A stretch of 64,000 nt of DNA from Candidatus Ferrigenium altingense. Lineage in GTDB: Bacteria; Pseudomonadota; Gammaproteobacteria; Burkholderiales; Gallionellaceae. This document shows positions 7,325 to 16,452 of this stretch, piece by piece. A program made the translations under genes and the position numbers. Location of the stretch: assembly GCA_020621985.1 (NCBI GenBank), contig JAHRYS010000001.1:712459-776458 (forward strand), in the 5' to 3' direction. Below the pieces are notes generated by a model. The model searched no databases. It was not told the origin of the DNA and worked only from the letters and a program-made list of their open reading frames with translations. Every line of letters begins with the position of its first letter. The stretch's first letter is position 1.

Positions 7325-9937
7325 CTAGCGTTCCACCTTTGAAACATCTAAAACCAGTCCTCGCCATATTTCCAAGCTTCCTAGCAAAGGCTTTCTGTCT
7401 TTTCCAGTTTTGAACTTGATGGCTTGGCTACACGTGCTGGCAGCTTGAACAGTTTCTTGCTCATCCACCGGGAAGTCGGTCAGCCGATGCGCAGTCCATT
7501 TCGACCTGCCCGATTTGTGAGTTACCCAATCTTCTCCACCCAATGAAACCAACGCCCATGGTTCTTTCCCACCGCATTCTTGTGATGGCTTTGGTGGCTC
7601 ATAATTTTCTGGAGTCTGGATCGTCATAGCCGATTCGGGTACGCTATTCGGGCTGATTGGATTGGATTGGATGAGGAGTTCCGGAGACTGATCAATGAGT
7701 ACCTTATCAATGGCTTTCAACTCGGGAATTGTCGGGGTGTAAATTTGATCCGTCTCAGGCTTCGCGCTCGCAAGCGCTGACAGCTCGCTGTCTTGTTGGG
7801 TTGTCAATACTGTCACTCTTGGATTGGAATGAAGCTCGGGCCTGGAGTTGCTGTTGCCTCGTTCTTGTCCTGAGACAATAGACCGTAGTTCTGCGCCTGA
7901 GGAAGTGGCGATGCGGCTTGTTGCAATTCCAGCGCTGGTTGATGAACGCTGATTTGTTCCGATTCGACCGGCTCTTGATCGGTCATGCTCAGCCCGTTGC
8001 AATCCAGAATACTGTCTTTGTGTTCGATGCCCATCCCGCTTTCCCAGACTATCAGGAACATCGCTTTGCAATAGCACTTGATGGCCCGAGGATTCTGAAA
8101 CCAAATTGAGTTCGGACAGGTGGTGCAGGCGATCCCTTCGGAGGGCAGGAGGCTTTCTTTGATCTGTGAATTTTTGAGGACGTTCTGCATGCTGTTTCTC
8201 CTTTTTTGTGAGTGAATTAAAGGTTTTTGCTGAAATATCCTTGCGGTATTGCTCAAGCGTTGGATCTGCGAATTTAATGAATAATCCTTTGGATACTGCT
8301 GTTTCAACGGCCAGACGCTGAAACTCAGTTGAGCCTGTCAACGTGAGAGTGTTGCCGAATTTAGAAGTGGCGAAGCGTAGAGCAATTGCAATCGCTTCTG
8401 GATCGTTTGCGGCGGCAGCATTAAGCTGTACTTGCTTTGCTATTGAGCTATCAGTGATAGTTCTGCCTTGTCCGAAGTCATAGACAACTGTTCCATTCCG
8501 CCCTACGTAAAAGCTGTAGTTGATGCGCAACGCGAATCTGTATTCATATCCAGTAATTGCGGCTACAGTTTTCAGTTGATCTGCTTCGCGTTTGCATAAC
8601 ACATCAGTTGCTTCATTGGCACCGTATCTTTGTGCAAGCTCAAGCGCTTCATCGTCCCCTTTCGCGGCTTCCTGCACCAAATAATCTCGAAAGGTGTTGC
8701 CAGGTTTCTGCTTAGCTAGCAGATCACGCAATGCCTGTCGCGCATGTGTAAATGATTCTGCTAACGCAGTAAGAGCAACTGCATGCTCCATCTTGGCAAT
8801 GGATACTGCGGCAAATCTCTCCTGCCCTTTTGTTTCTGCGCGTATCCTCACTATTACGGCTTCTTGCTGCGTACGAATATCCTTTCGGATTGTTTTATGA
8901 ATTTCCCGTAGTTCGTTAATTCGCTCTGTTCTGATGTGCAGGAAAGCCATTTTTGCCACACCCCACTTGATATAATGGCTCGCGCTCTTCGCTTGGGTCG
9001 GTTCGGGTTTGTATATAATTTCAGGCTGAACTTGCTGGTTGGGCTTCGCAGGTTCAAATGCGCCGAATTTTGCGGGTAGATTTTTCAGGCCAACCTTGGA
9101 AAGCTGGATGCTGCCTTTTCCGCCTGCTGGGCAAATCACGAAGCCTGCGGCTTTCTGCTTAACTTCACAGCCATACGCTGCGGCGGCGGCGTGAAGGTCT
9201 TGCCAATCTTTAGCGTGTTTCAGCCGGTCGCCTATGCGGATCTCGTTGCACCATGACTGGAAGGATTTTTCGCCTGAGTAGATTTCAGACGTTTTTGCTC
9301 GGTCGCTAATTCCTGTTGGCTTTGAGTCACGCCTTGTTCTGCGTACGTCGCGCGGAATTTCGACAATCAGATTTTGGTCATCTATCTGATGCAGCCCGTT
9401 GTCGCGCTGTAAGTTGTGGCGGATTTCCACTTCCCGGCAAACTTTGTCGCGGATTGTCCTGTCTTGCCAAAGAGGATTTCCCCGGTGCGGTTTTACCTGC
9501 TCAATCCTGCTGGCAAACATGTGAAGATGCCAATAGCCGCTGTCCGAATGCAAAAAAGTAGCAAAGTGGTTTTCATTCAATTTCATCGCTGACAGCATCG
9601 AGTCTTCGACATCTCGCAAAACGGCTTCACTCGGTTTGTCTTGATTGAACGAAACAACAAAGTGAGCCAGTTTTTTATCTGCACCAACTCGCGAATTAAG
9701 ATCGCAATTTGTCTGCATTTCCAGGCCTGCCAGTTCAATAAGTTCAAGCATCACAGCCGTGTCTTGGTTGAAATACACACCGTTTTCAATCAGCCCGAAT
9801 CCGCCTATGCGTGTTCTGTGTGATTTGTCGAGGTACTTACCAGTCGCACGGTCGATTTTTAGACCCGCGCCATATTTCAGCGCATCAATGGCGGATGATT
9901 TGCCATCCTTTCGACCAGCGATCCGCTTAGAAATCAT
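7325..9937 (-). CDS. MOBP-like conjugative relaxase
   Basis: An 870-residue DNA relaxase that would nick oriT and lead strand transfer. Seen in the N-terminal 200 residues: HFVVSF (92-97) and the three-histidine metal site pattern FLHSDSGYWHLHMFASRI (H130, H137, H139), typical of MOBP/Relaxase-family enzymes; an N-terminal tyrosine such as Y22 or Y35 is a candidate nucleophile. The middle has a long helical region and the C-terminal third is low-complexity and polar (Ser, Gln, Arg rich), so a primase or helicase domain is not evident. The start overlaps the upstream gene by 4 bp (ATGA). No type IV secretion genes are in the window, so the element is probably mobilizable rather than self-transmissible. 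Confidence 0.85.
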   Translation of the reverse strand: MISKRIAGRKDGKSSAIDALKYGAGLKIDRATGKYLDKSHRTRIGGFGLIENGVYFNQDTAVMLELIELAGLEMQTNCDLNSRVGADKKLAHFVVSFNQDKPSEAVLRDVEDSMLSAMKLNENHFATFLHSDSGYWHLHMFASRIEQVKPHRGNPLWQDRTIRDKVCREVEIRHNLQRDNGLHQIDDQNLIVEIPRDVRRTRRDSKPTGISDRAKTSEIYSGEKSFQSWCNEIRIGDRLKHAKDWQDLHAAAAAYGCEVKQKAAGFVICPAGGKGSIQLSKVGLKNLPAKFGAFEPAKPNQQVQPEIIYKPEPTQAKSASHYIKWGVAKMAFLHIRTERINELREIHKTIRKDIRTQQEAVIVRIRAETKGQERFAAVSIAKMEHAVALTALAESFTHARQALRDLLAKQKPGNTFRDYLVQEAAKGDDEALELAQRYGANEATDVLCKREADQLKTVAAITGYEYRFALRINYSFYVGRNGTVVYDFGQGRTITDSSIAKQVQLNAAAANDPEAIAIALRFATSKFGNTLTLTGSTEFQRLAVETAVSKGLFIKFADPTLEQYRKDISAKTFNSLTKKEKQHAERPQKFTDQRKPPALRRDRLHHLSELNLVSESSGHQVLLQSDVPDSLGKRDGHRTQRQYSGLQRAEHDRSRAGRIGTNQRSSTSAGIATSRIATSSGAELRSIVSGQERGNSNSRPELHSNPRVTVLTTQQDSELSALASAKPETDQIYTPTIPELKAIDKVLIDQSPELLIQSNPISPNSVPESAMTIQTPENYEPPKPSQECGGKEPWALVSLGGEDWVTHKSGRSKWTAHRLTDFPVDEQETVQAASTCSQAIKFKTGKDRKPLLGSLEIWRGLVLDVSKVER

Positions 9938-10293
9938 GCTTTGTCCACCAACTTTTTTACAGCAGCAAGAACTCCAGATTGAGCAATTTCAATTTTGTGC
10001 AGCAGAGCGCGAATTTGCATTTGATCTGGCGCAGGTGAATCTGGGAATGAACCAGCAAGCCAGCCTTTGAGCAAACCTCCAACTCTGCCAAGATCTGCGC
10101 GACTTGCAGCCAAAACTTGGATCGATTCCAAATCAGTTTTTGATTTTGGTTTTGTACTGAAAATTGTTTGTCTTACCAACTCGCCAACGGATATGCCAAA
10201 GGCATCAGCGCGTGATTTAAGTGATTCCTTTTCAGTAGGTGTGGCACGGACCTGTATGGTCTGCGTCTTTTTCCTGGATTCAGATTTGCTCAT
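9934..10293 (-). CDS. ribbon-helix-helix mobilization accessory protein (MobC/TraJ-like)
   Basis: About 119 residues from MSKSESRKKTQ; this ATG overlaps the upstream stop by 4 bp, which selects it over a longer frame. Seen: IQVRATPTEKESLKSRADAFGISVGELVRQTIF, a ribbon-helix-helix pattern as in plasmid MobC/TraJ proteins that bind oriT and help the relaxase melt DNA; the C-terminal half is helical with LGRVGGLLKGWL. It directly precedes the relaxase gene and overlaps it by 4 bp, the normal place for such an accessory factor. Confidence 0.78.
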   Translation of the reverse strand: MSKSESRKKTQTIQVRATPTEKESLKSRADAFGISVGELVRQTIFSTKPKSKTDLESIQVLAASRADLGRVGGLLKGWLAGSFPDSPAPDQMQIRALLHKIEIAQSGVLAAVKKLVDKA

Positions 10294-10532
10294 TTTTCTG
10301 GGTAATTCGCGCACGAGTTCAGGACTTTGCGCAGTTCGCCGACGTTCCATGTCGTGACGCGTTCTGATAATTTGCGAGGCGCTGGCAATGCGCCACGTTT
10401 GACCATGCGCCAAACGGTCGCAGGTGAGCAGCCAAAAAGTGCTTGGACTACCGGCTGACGAATATTTGCCGCGTCCGGGAGAGAATCAAAATATTTGAGT
10501 GCATCGGGAATTGCGCTGGAGTGTTGTGCCAT
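10290..10532 (-). CDS. AlpA/excisionase-like helix-turn-helix protein
   Basis: An 80-residue DNA-binding protein with a MerR/AlpA-like helix-turn-helix: QALFGCSPATVWRMVKRGALPAPRKLSERVTTWNVGELRKVL. Such proteins act as small regulators or excisionases in integrative elements. It is the first gene of the leftward mob operon, coupled by a 4-bp overlap to the ribbon-helix-helix gene, and lies just downstream of the candidate oriT. It may control the mob operon or promote excision with the integrase at 11856-13139. Confidence 0.7.
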   Translation of the reverse strand: MAQHSSAIPDALKYFDSLPDAANIRQPVVQALFGCSPATVWRMVKRGALPAPRKLSERVTTWNVGELRKVLNSCANYPEK

Positions 10533-10733
10533 TCTGTGTAACCTCTTGATGTTGGTTGAGACAGAATGGATTGTGGTGCAGGGTGTTTGAGCTAGGTGCC
10601 AGCTGGCAAAAAGTAATTGCCATGGCAGGCAGATTGTTGTCCCGTCTGCGAGTGGTCGCGTATAGTCCCCATAGAGGATCCGTAAACTCCCTCCCTTTAG
10701 GCTTGGGGTACATTGTTGTTTTAACGATAGACA

Positions 10734-10819
10734 CCACGTTCTGCGAACGTGGCATGTTTACTTTGCACTAGAATTAGGCAAAATGTCGCCTTTAACTACT
10801 GGGCGCATATAGTAGTTAA
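10734..10819. other. candidate oriT with two inverted repeats
   Basis: Between the divergent mob operon and the 10933 gene lie two perfect dyads: CCACGTTC-TGC-GAACGTGG (10734-10752) and TTAACTACT-10 nt-AGTAGTTAA (10792-10819). The spacer of the second contains GGGCGCAT, reading ATGCGCCC on the other strand, loosely like the nick region of IncQ-type origins. Placement upstream of the relaxase operon fits an origin of transfer, but dyads of this kind can also be operators for the HTH protein; no nick site can be proven by reading. Confidence 0.5.
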
Positions 10820-10932
10820 TTGATTTTCTGTACTTGGCTTGAGGCTGGTCGACCGGAAGCGAAACTGGGCCTCCCATCCTTTGCCAGTTGATGTAGCTCT
10901 TGATTTAATGGCGAAGTGTGAAATGGAGCGAT

Positions 10933-11700
10933 ATGAGTTTAATTGCAAAGGGATTCGAGCCTGACATAAATGTGCTGAAAGGCAAGCTTCTTCATTGGTT
11001 TAGTATTCGCCATATTCGACCTGAGCAGGGTATCGCCTTGTTGATTGGCTTAGATCCTGACGATAAATGCATAGAAGCTATTGTTGATTGGGGCAAAGAT
11101 AAATACAACGATGATTGCTTTCTCGGTTGGGGTGCTTCGCTTCTTGATGGCGGCGAAATATCCCTTCACCCACATCCAGATGAAGTCTCTGACCGTGAAT
11201 GCATCCACCAGTTTGAGAGGGATCATTTTACGGAGCTGGCCCGTACCCGTTTTGCGGTTTTTGTTCTGAAATATAGCCAGCTACATCAATGTTGGGATTC
11301 AGACCACCACCCTAAACCTACACCCCTATCTCATTTCGTTGAATGGGCGAGATTGAATGGTTTTAGCCCATATTGGAAGTATGTTGCAATAGAGTTGGAA
11401 AAAATTTCAGAAGAAGCTTCGGTTAACGATAACGAGCCACCTGTAAATCAGAGCAACCTAGATTCAGACCGCGAACACCTACTGCTAAAACACATTGGCG
11501 CACTAGCGCTAGTGCTTGCCGAGAAATCAAAACTCTACAAATGTGGCGACAAACCGAATGCGCTTCAGATAGCAATAAAAGCTGAAGAGATTCTCAAAGA
11601 TTTGCCGGATGCAAATTCGTACGGTGTTGGTAAGTCTAAAATTCGTGAAAGTATTAGTGCCGGGCTTGATCTTTTGACGACGATTAAAATAAAAAAGTGA
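10933..11700 (+). CDS. uncharacterised cytoplasmic protein
   Basis: About 255 residues from MSLIAKGFEPD, chosen because GGAG stands just before this ATG; a GTG five codons upstream is possible. Seen: an N-terminal segment (LLHWFSIRHIRPEQGIALLIGLDPDD) resembling small island proteins that often lie beside integrases, a Trp-rich middle (DNA or protein binding unknown) and a helical, charged C-terminus. It is divergent from the mob operon and convergent with the integrase. I do not recognise a catalytic motif. Confidence 0.6.
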   Translation: MSLIAKGFEPDINVLKGKLLHWFSIRHIRPEQGIALLIGLDPDDKCIEAIVDWGKDKYNDDCFLGWGASLLDGGEISLHPHPDEVSDRECIHQFERDHFTELARTRFAVFVLKYSQLHQCWDSDHHPKPTPLSHFVEWARLNGFSPYWKYVAIELEKISEEASVNDNEPPVNQSNLDSDREHLLLKHIGALALVLAEKSKLYKCGDKPNALQIAIKAEEILKDLPDANSYGVGKSKIRESISAGLDLLTTIKIKK

Positions 11701-11855
11701 ACATTGCTCACCTATGTTTGTAGGCTATCTGGAATTCCGCGTTACGAGTGAAAGTTACATGGCGATTAAAATCCTACAATTATCGACGGATGTTGTTTCA
11801 AAAAACAGAGACTAGCTCTCGGTCAATTCATTCGGCGGCATTGTTTTGCTCACTT

Positions 11856-13139
11856 TCATGCCGCGCAACTTAGCAAAGCGATGTTTGTAGCATCATCTCG
11901 CAACAGCAATTCTAGCCGCTCACCCAGCAAGCGCCATGCTTCAGCTTGTTCAGCTTCGAGTTTTTGGCGCTGGTATATACGGATAATTTTGTTTTTCTCA
12001 ACATGGTTAAGGCATTTTTCAATTACGTCCGGCCTGACGCCAAGCATCCCCATCGTCGTTGCCCCGGTGCGCCGTAGATCGTGAGGAGTCCACTTCCCAC
12101 CCGGCAATTCCAATGCGTTGATATGCAGGCTGCGACATTTCATGGGTGGTTTGTCTCCGCGTTGCCGATCGCCAATTTGCTTTGCCAATGACTTCACACA
12201 AACATGCTGGTCAGTCAACCTTGCCGGCAATACCCAAGGACTCTCTTCCGCCAATGCCTTCAAAGTTTTGAACTGACGAACAGCAAAGGGAGATAGATAA
12301 ACAGTATGCGCTTTCGTGTTTTTCGCATTCTCAGATGGTATGCGCCATGTGCAACCCTCCAGGTCAACGTCTTTCCATTCCGCTTGGCTGATTTCTCCAA
12401 CGCGGCAGCAAGTGGAGAGCATAATCCAGATTGCGGCGGTACTCGATTCGGCCATGCGAGCAGCTTTTAGCTTGTCAGGTAGCGTCTTGATTTCCGCCTC
12501 AGATAATATGCGATCACGCTCGACCTTTTTGCCAAAATCATCGCGTTTGAGGCGGTTTGTCGGGTCATGCTCAACTATTTCGCGCACGATGGCAAAACCG
12601 AACATCTGGCGAATGTCTCCAAGCAGGTTACGCGCAACAATACGCGCGCCACGCTCCACGACGCTATCAAGCACTGCAACTACCATTGCTCGTGTTACGT
12701 CCTCAGCAGGTACAGCGCCGAGCATAGGGAATACATCTTTCGCGAAACTGCGTCTAACTTCCGCGCCATTATCCTTTCGTCCATTGAGTTCCTTTTTCTC
12801 CCAGGACTCAAATAACTCTTGAATAGTCATGCGAGCTTGTTGAGTCGCTTTCTCAACCGTTTTGCGTTTGGATTCCTGCCGCTTTTCCTCCGCCGGGTCA
12901 ATGCCGTCCTTGCGCTTAACCTTTAGCTCAGCTGCTTTCAGGCGTACGTCATTCAAGGAAAGGGTAGGGTATAGCCCTAGGTCAAACCACTGGGTTTTGT
13001 TGTCTGGAGTTTTGTAGCGGTATAACCAAGTCTTGCTGCCCGATGCGCGGACTCGAAGGTATAACCCCTTTCCGTCATTGAGAAACAAGTCAGCATTGCC
13101 TGTCTTGGCTAGTTGAATCTGTCGGGCTGTCAAAGCCAT
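11856..13139 (-). CDS. tyrosine integrase, DUF4102/P4 type (island A)
   Basis: A 427-residue site-specific recombinase. Seen: an N-terminal DUF4102 arm-binding domain (LTARQIQLAKTGNADLFLNDGKGLYLRVRASGSKTW split over about 1-40), a core-binding domain, and the catalytic set: Arg in TCCRVGEI, HDLRR, the NHVEK box replacing the usual GH, and Tyr in IRIYQRQ. P4-type integrases commonly target tRNA genes, and this one starts 172 bp from the tRNA-Arg half-repeat at 13311-13355, so it is the likely integrase of island A. The start codon faces the att site. It appears intact. Confidence 0.9.
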   Translation of the reverse strand: MALTARQIQLAKTGNADLFLNDGKGLYLRVRASGSKTWLYRYKTPDNKTQWFDLGLYPTLSLNDVRLKAAELKVKRKDGIDPAEEKRQESKRKTVEKATQQARMTIQELFESWEKKELNGRKDNGAEVRRSFAKDVFPMLGAVPAEDVTRAMVVAVLDSVVERGARIVARNLLGDIRQMFGFAIVREIVEHDPTNRLKRDDFGKKVERDRILSEAEIKTLPDKLKAARMAESSTAAIWIMLSTCCRVGEISQAEWKDVDLEGCTWRIPSENAKNTKAHTVYLSPFAVRQFKTLKALAEESPWVLPARLTDQHVCVKSLAKQIGDRQRGDKPPMKCRSLHINALELPGGKWTPHDLRRTGATTMGMLGVRPDVIEKCLNHVEKNKIIRIYQRQKLEAEQAEAWRLLGERLELLLRDDATNIALLSCAA

Positions 13140-13157
13140 GATTGCACCCTCTCAAAA

Positions 13158-13181
13158 TTGGTGACACTTTTGGTGACACTT
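13158..13181. promoter_or_regulatory. tandem 12-bp repeats upstream of the integrase
   Basis: Two abutting exact copies of TTGGTGACACTT start 19 bp upstream of the integrase ATG and lie between it and the att core. This is the right place for integrase arm-type binding sites or an autorepression operator. Confidence 0.55.
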
Positions 13182-13310
13182 TTGCATAAGATTGGGTAAC
13201 ATTCTATGCTTCTGTATGAGACTATGCAATAGTAAACATTTAAATAAAACAATGCGTTATGCGATTGCTGTGAGATGTGCTGATATGGCTTGAGACGACT
13301 AAATACCTAA

Positions 13311-13355
13311 CTACGAACCAAGGGGTCGGGCGTTCGAATCGCTCCGGGCGCACCA
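13311..13355 (+). repeat. att site: tRNA-Arg(ACG) 3' half, copy 1
   Basis: A 45-bp sequence identical to 61509-61553. It corresponds to positions 32-76 of a tRNA: anticodon loop CTACGAA (anticodon ACG), variable loop, a T arm with TTCGAAT loop, acceptor strand CGGGCGC, then ACCA. The upstream sequence does not supply a matching 5' half (expected to begin GCGCCCG), so it is an integration scar, not a working tRNA gene. It marks the junction between island A (left) and island B (right). Confidence 0.9.
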
Positions 13356-13359
13356 TTTT

Positions 13360-13391
13360 AAAAGGCTTCCAGCGATGGAAGCCTTTTTTTT
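13360..13391 (+). terminator. intrinsic terminator after the att repeat
   Basis: A stem AAAGGCTTCC/GGAAGCCTTT with a 6-nt loop followed by a run of T. It would stop rightward transcription crossing the att site. Confidence 0.75.
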
Positions 13392-13448
13392 GTACTATTC
13401 AAACTGGTTTGTACTATTCAATTGGATTATTAAGAGCTACTTTCTTGC

Positions 13449-14543
13449 TTAACTAACCCCGCCTAGTGGCTTAACTCGCTCTGGCTTGCGTCGATAAATT
13501 GCATCGGTTGTTCTTGCATCCGCATGTGAAAGTAATGCGCGGGCATGCTCTAACGTCGTAGCATCACTCGCACACTTGGCACGCAAGTCATGCTCGGTAA
13601 ATCGAATCACTACCTTAGTATCTTTCAATACGCGATCCATGAATCGCTGCCACATTGAATCCCAGCTGTGTGATTCTCCAGTTTCTTCATTGATGTATCC
13701 ATCACCTTTACGAGTGCAGAATAGAAAAGGAGAGAGCGCTGGTCTTGACGCTTTAGCCATATCAATTGCGGCACGTAATTCAGGTGTCCACTCATAAATT
13801 GTGCGCTTTCCTGTGCTGTTGATGGTCTTATGGCGTTGGATATGAATGCCATCATCCTTGCAGTGTGATGCGGTCAGGCGCAACATATCCGAACGAGACA
13901 TGCCAGTCATCAGTTTGAGGCGTATATAAGCTTGAATGGCAAGCACGCTGCCCTTTTTACGGGTAGATGTGAGGGATAGGCATTCGAGTACCTCCCAATC
14001 CTCAACATAGCGATCTCGCGGTTTCTCACCTTCAAGACGCACCTCCCCCTTAAATGGGTGGCGGTCGATGTAGCCCCATTCAACCGCTTTTGTGAATGCG
14101 TGACTCAGTACTTCAATCTCACGATGCGCGGCAGTCTTTCCGCCTGTCACTCGCCCGTCTGGCTGTACCTTCTTTTGACTGCGTTTGTCCACATACTGAT
14201 ATATGTGGGTGGGCTTGATGCTGTTGAGCGTTACTTCGCCAAAAACACTGCGCAGTTGCTTGATCCAGATTGTGTTCAAGGTTTGGTTCTTTGGAGCCTT
14301 GCTGGGCACGACATCCATCAAATAGCGGTCAAGGAGCTGCGCGATTGTCTTGACGTCTTCTTCCCACTCAATTCGCGTTGACCATGTTCGGTAAGATTCT
14401 GAGAGCGTTTTACCCAAGCGGAACATTTTCTTGCCATCCCATTGGGGTTCAAGTCCGGGAGGCACCTGGAAATAATAGGCACCGTGCGCGAGACGCCACC
14501 GCGCGGGCAAGCCTTTATTTTCGGGTTTCCGTTTGCGTGACAT
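13449..14543 (-). CDS. tyrosine integrase, phage type (island B)
   Basis: A 364-residue tyrosine recombinase. Seen: an N-terminal SAM-like core-binding region (about 60-160), then the catalytic domain with an Arg-containing MTGMSRSDMLRL segment, a Lys in the RHKTINSTGKR hairpin, a C-terminal HDLRAK box, an LLSHADARTTDAIYRRK segment and the nucleophile Tyr in it. It ends about 95 bp from the tRNA-Arg half-repeat, so it probably integrated island B. A decayed relative of the same family survives at 59094-59556. Its start abuts the DUF4224 gene, suggesting an int/xis pair. Confidence 0.88.
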   Translation of the reverse strand: MSRKRKPENKGLPARWRLAHGAYYFQVPPGLEPQWDGKKMFRLGKTLSESYRTWSTRIEWEEDVKTIAQLLDRYLMDVVPSKAPKNQTLNTIWIKQLRSVFGEVTLNSIKPTHIYQYVDKRSQKKVQPDGRVTGGKTAAHREIEVLSHAFTKAVEWGYIDRHPFKGEVRLEGEKPRDRYVEDWEVLECLSLTSTRKKGSVLAIQAYIRLKLMTGMSRSDMLRLTASHCKDDGIHIQRHKTINSTGKRTIYEWTPELRAAIDMAKASRPALSPFLFCTRKGDGYINEETGESHSWDSMWQRFMDRVLKDTKVVIRFTEHDLRAKCASDATTLEHARALLSHADARTTDAIYRRKPERVKPLGGVS

Positions 14544-14779
14544 TAGAGGGCACTCCAGTTAGGTTCAACGCTATTTTTCTTCAGTATATCAGTGGGTTGG
14601 CCAGATAGTATACGTTCGACGTGGGTGCGCGATACTGCAACACTGCCATCTGGGCGCAGTCGATGATCGATGCCCATGAAGCGAAGTGCACGAACCTGCG
14701 CATCACTACGGGTGCGACTTGTTAGTTCGATGAGATCTTGTTGACTTAGTATCATGAGTGAGAATCTCTGATGCCTCAT
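14543..14779 (-). CDS. DUF4224-like protein, putative excisionase or regulator
   Basis: A 78-residue protein with LSQQDLIELTSRTRSDAQVRALRFMGIDHRLRPDGSVAVSRTHVERIL, the characteristic pattern of DUF4224 proteins found next to phage-type integrases. It precedes the integrase gene on the same strand and shares the terminal base with its start. Likely role: recombination directionality or regulation; this is inferred from position and size. Confidence 0.8.
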   Translation of the reverse strand: MRHQRFSLMILSQQDLIELTSRTRSDAQVRALRFMGIDHRLRPDGSVAVSRTHVERILSGQPTDILKKNSVEPNWSAL

Positions 14780-14987
14780 TATTTAAATTCAGTCCAGTGA
14801 ATTTGCAAAACACTCTAATGACCAATTACTTTAATTGCGCCTACATCGCGAGTTATTTCAAAACTTTGTATATTGTCAGGTTAGAAAGCGAAAATAGTTA
14901 GTGTTTAAATATGCAGTTAAGTTTAGTTTGAAAATCACTTCAGAAATGGTAGCGTGTGAGTCATTGATATCTGCTTAAGGATAGTAA

Positions 14988-16235
14988 ATGTCTAAACTCG
15001 ATGAATATAAATGGAGTGAAATGTTCGAAAACTCGAACAAAATTATGCGTCAAATGATTGCCCTAAATCTCCAAGCAGACAGGATATTTGATGGCAGATC
15101 AAAAGGGGTCACAAGTGAAAGGATTTGCAGAAATAGATTATTACTGAATGTCCATGAAACGGAATATGAATCTATCGTCAAGGAGGTAATCAGGGAGTCG
15201 CGGGATCGCCCATGGATTTTGGCTGAATACGTTAAAAAACAGCTTCAAACAATTGCAAAAATAATTCCAAATGGCGAAGTGGATATTTCTGAACTGACGA
15301 AGCTGACCGCCGAAGTTAAAAAGAAATTAAGGGATAATGAAGAACTCCAGATGGTATCTGATTTGGGACTGCGATATTTCGAGTCTGGTATAAAGATATT
15401 ATCTTGGTTTGAAAGATCTTTGCCAGAGCAGTTAAAGCAAGATGGAAAAAATACGAGATCAAACGGTTTAGTCCAAAAATTAGTTATATCAAGATTCAAG
15501 CAAATTCAGATTTATTCTTCCTTACTGGGCTATGCCGGGATTCGATTTACATCATATGGGTATTCTTCTGTCAAAAGAACTCCTAGAAGATGGTGTCGAA
15601 TATGTTTTAGAAGAACAGCTACAAATACAAGAAAGTATTGTGAATATCATAATTCTAGCAATGGCAATGTAAGTGCTTTACGTTTCGGAAAAAAAATACA
15701 CCGTACTTTATTAGAACACCCTCAAAATATTAGTACTTGGAGAAATCACAGAAAATGTATTTTGGAAAGTGAAGAGGAGGAACGAGAGTTAAATGGTTTA
15801 GCAGATTCACCATGGATTAATTGGAAACAGCTGCTGATTAATTTCATTAATAAGCGTCAAAGCTTGGCAGAACGCATATCTGTTAAGCATCTTCAGTCAG
15901 TTAGTAGTTGGGTAGAGGTAGTAAAGTATTTACGAGTGCTATTCGACAATAAGGAAGAAAAGTCATATCACGTAAAAGCAGTATTTAGTTGGCTTGCTAT
16001 GGCAGCGGATTGGTTTGAGATTGAGGACATGCATTATTCGTCTGACGGAAAAATACTTAAGTCATCTAGATCGCCCAATTCAAAAATACCAACGGCAAAT
16101 TTGATTTCAACTCTGTGTGAACGAGAGCCTGGAATAAAAAAAGCAGAAATCGCCAGAAGACTAGCTATTTCAGAATCCGCTGTCGGCCAATGCATCAGAA
16201 AACACAAAGAATTGCACAAACATTTCCCCGCCTAA
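14988..16235 (+). CDS. uncharacterised protein with Cys cluster and C-terminal winged helix
   Basis: A 415-residue protein of AT-rich composition, with AAGGA five bases before the ATG. Seen: a long helical N-terminal part, a possible zinc-binding patch RRWCRICFRRTATNTRKYCEYH (two CxxC-like Cys pairs and a His; about residues 202-223), and a C-terminal winged-helix-like tail (LISTLCEREPGIKKAEIARRLAISESAVGQCIRKH). It heads a rightward group that ends in a tyrosine recombinase at 17296-18204. I do not recognise the family; DNA binding is likely. Confidence 0.6.
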   Translation: MSKLDEYKWSEMFENSNKIMRQMIALNLQADRIFDGRSKGVTSERICRNRLLLNVHETEYESIVKEVIRESRDRPWILAEYVKKQLQTIAKIIPNGEVDISELTKLTAEVKKKLRDNEELQMVSDLGLRYFESGIKILSWFERSLPEQLKQDGKNTRSNGLVQKLVISRFKQIQIYSSLLGYAGIRFTSYGYSSVKRTPRRWCRICFRRTATNTRKYCEYHNSSNGNVSALRFGKKIHRTLLEHPQNISTWRNHRKCILESEEEERELNGLADSPWINWKQLLINFINKRQSLAERISVKHLQSVSSWVEVVKYLRVLFDNKEEKSYHVKAVFSWLAMAADWFEIEDMHYSSDGKILKSSRSPNSKIPTANLISTLCEREPGIKKAEIARRLAISESAVGQCIRKHKELHKHFPA

Positions 16236-16452
16236 GCCTTCCTTCGCTTGAGAATAGTTGTTGTGCAGATGCCTGAAATAATCGTCGGTTATCCGCACAA
16301 ACGATATCAATTATCTTTAAATAATTTCCAGCTTCACGTATCGATATGACCCAACAAACATCGAAATTAACTTAACTGCATATTGAGGTGGTTACAAATA
16401 ACAAGTCAGACGTTTAAATTGCACTCATTCACCCTTTAACTGGAGAGAAGAA

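Noticed and set aside
13311-13355. Functional tRNA-Arg gene
   Set aside because: Only positions 32-76 are present; no acceptor or D-arm 5' sequence precedes it, and the same holds at 61509-61553.
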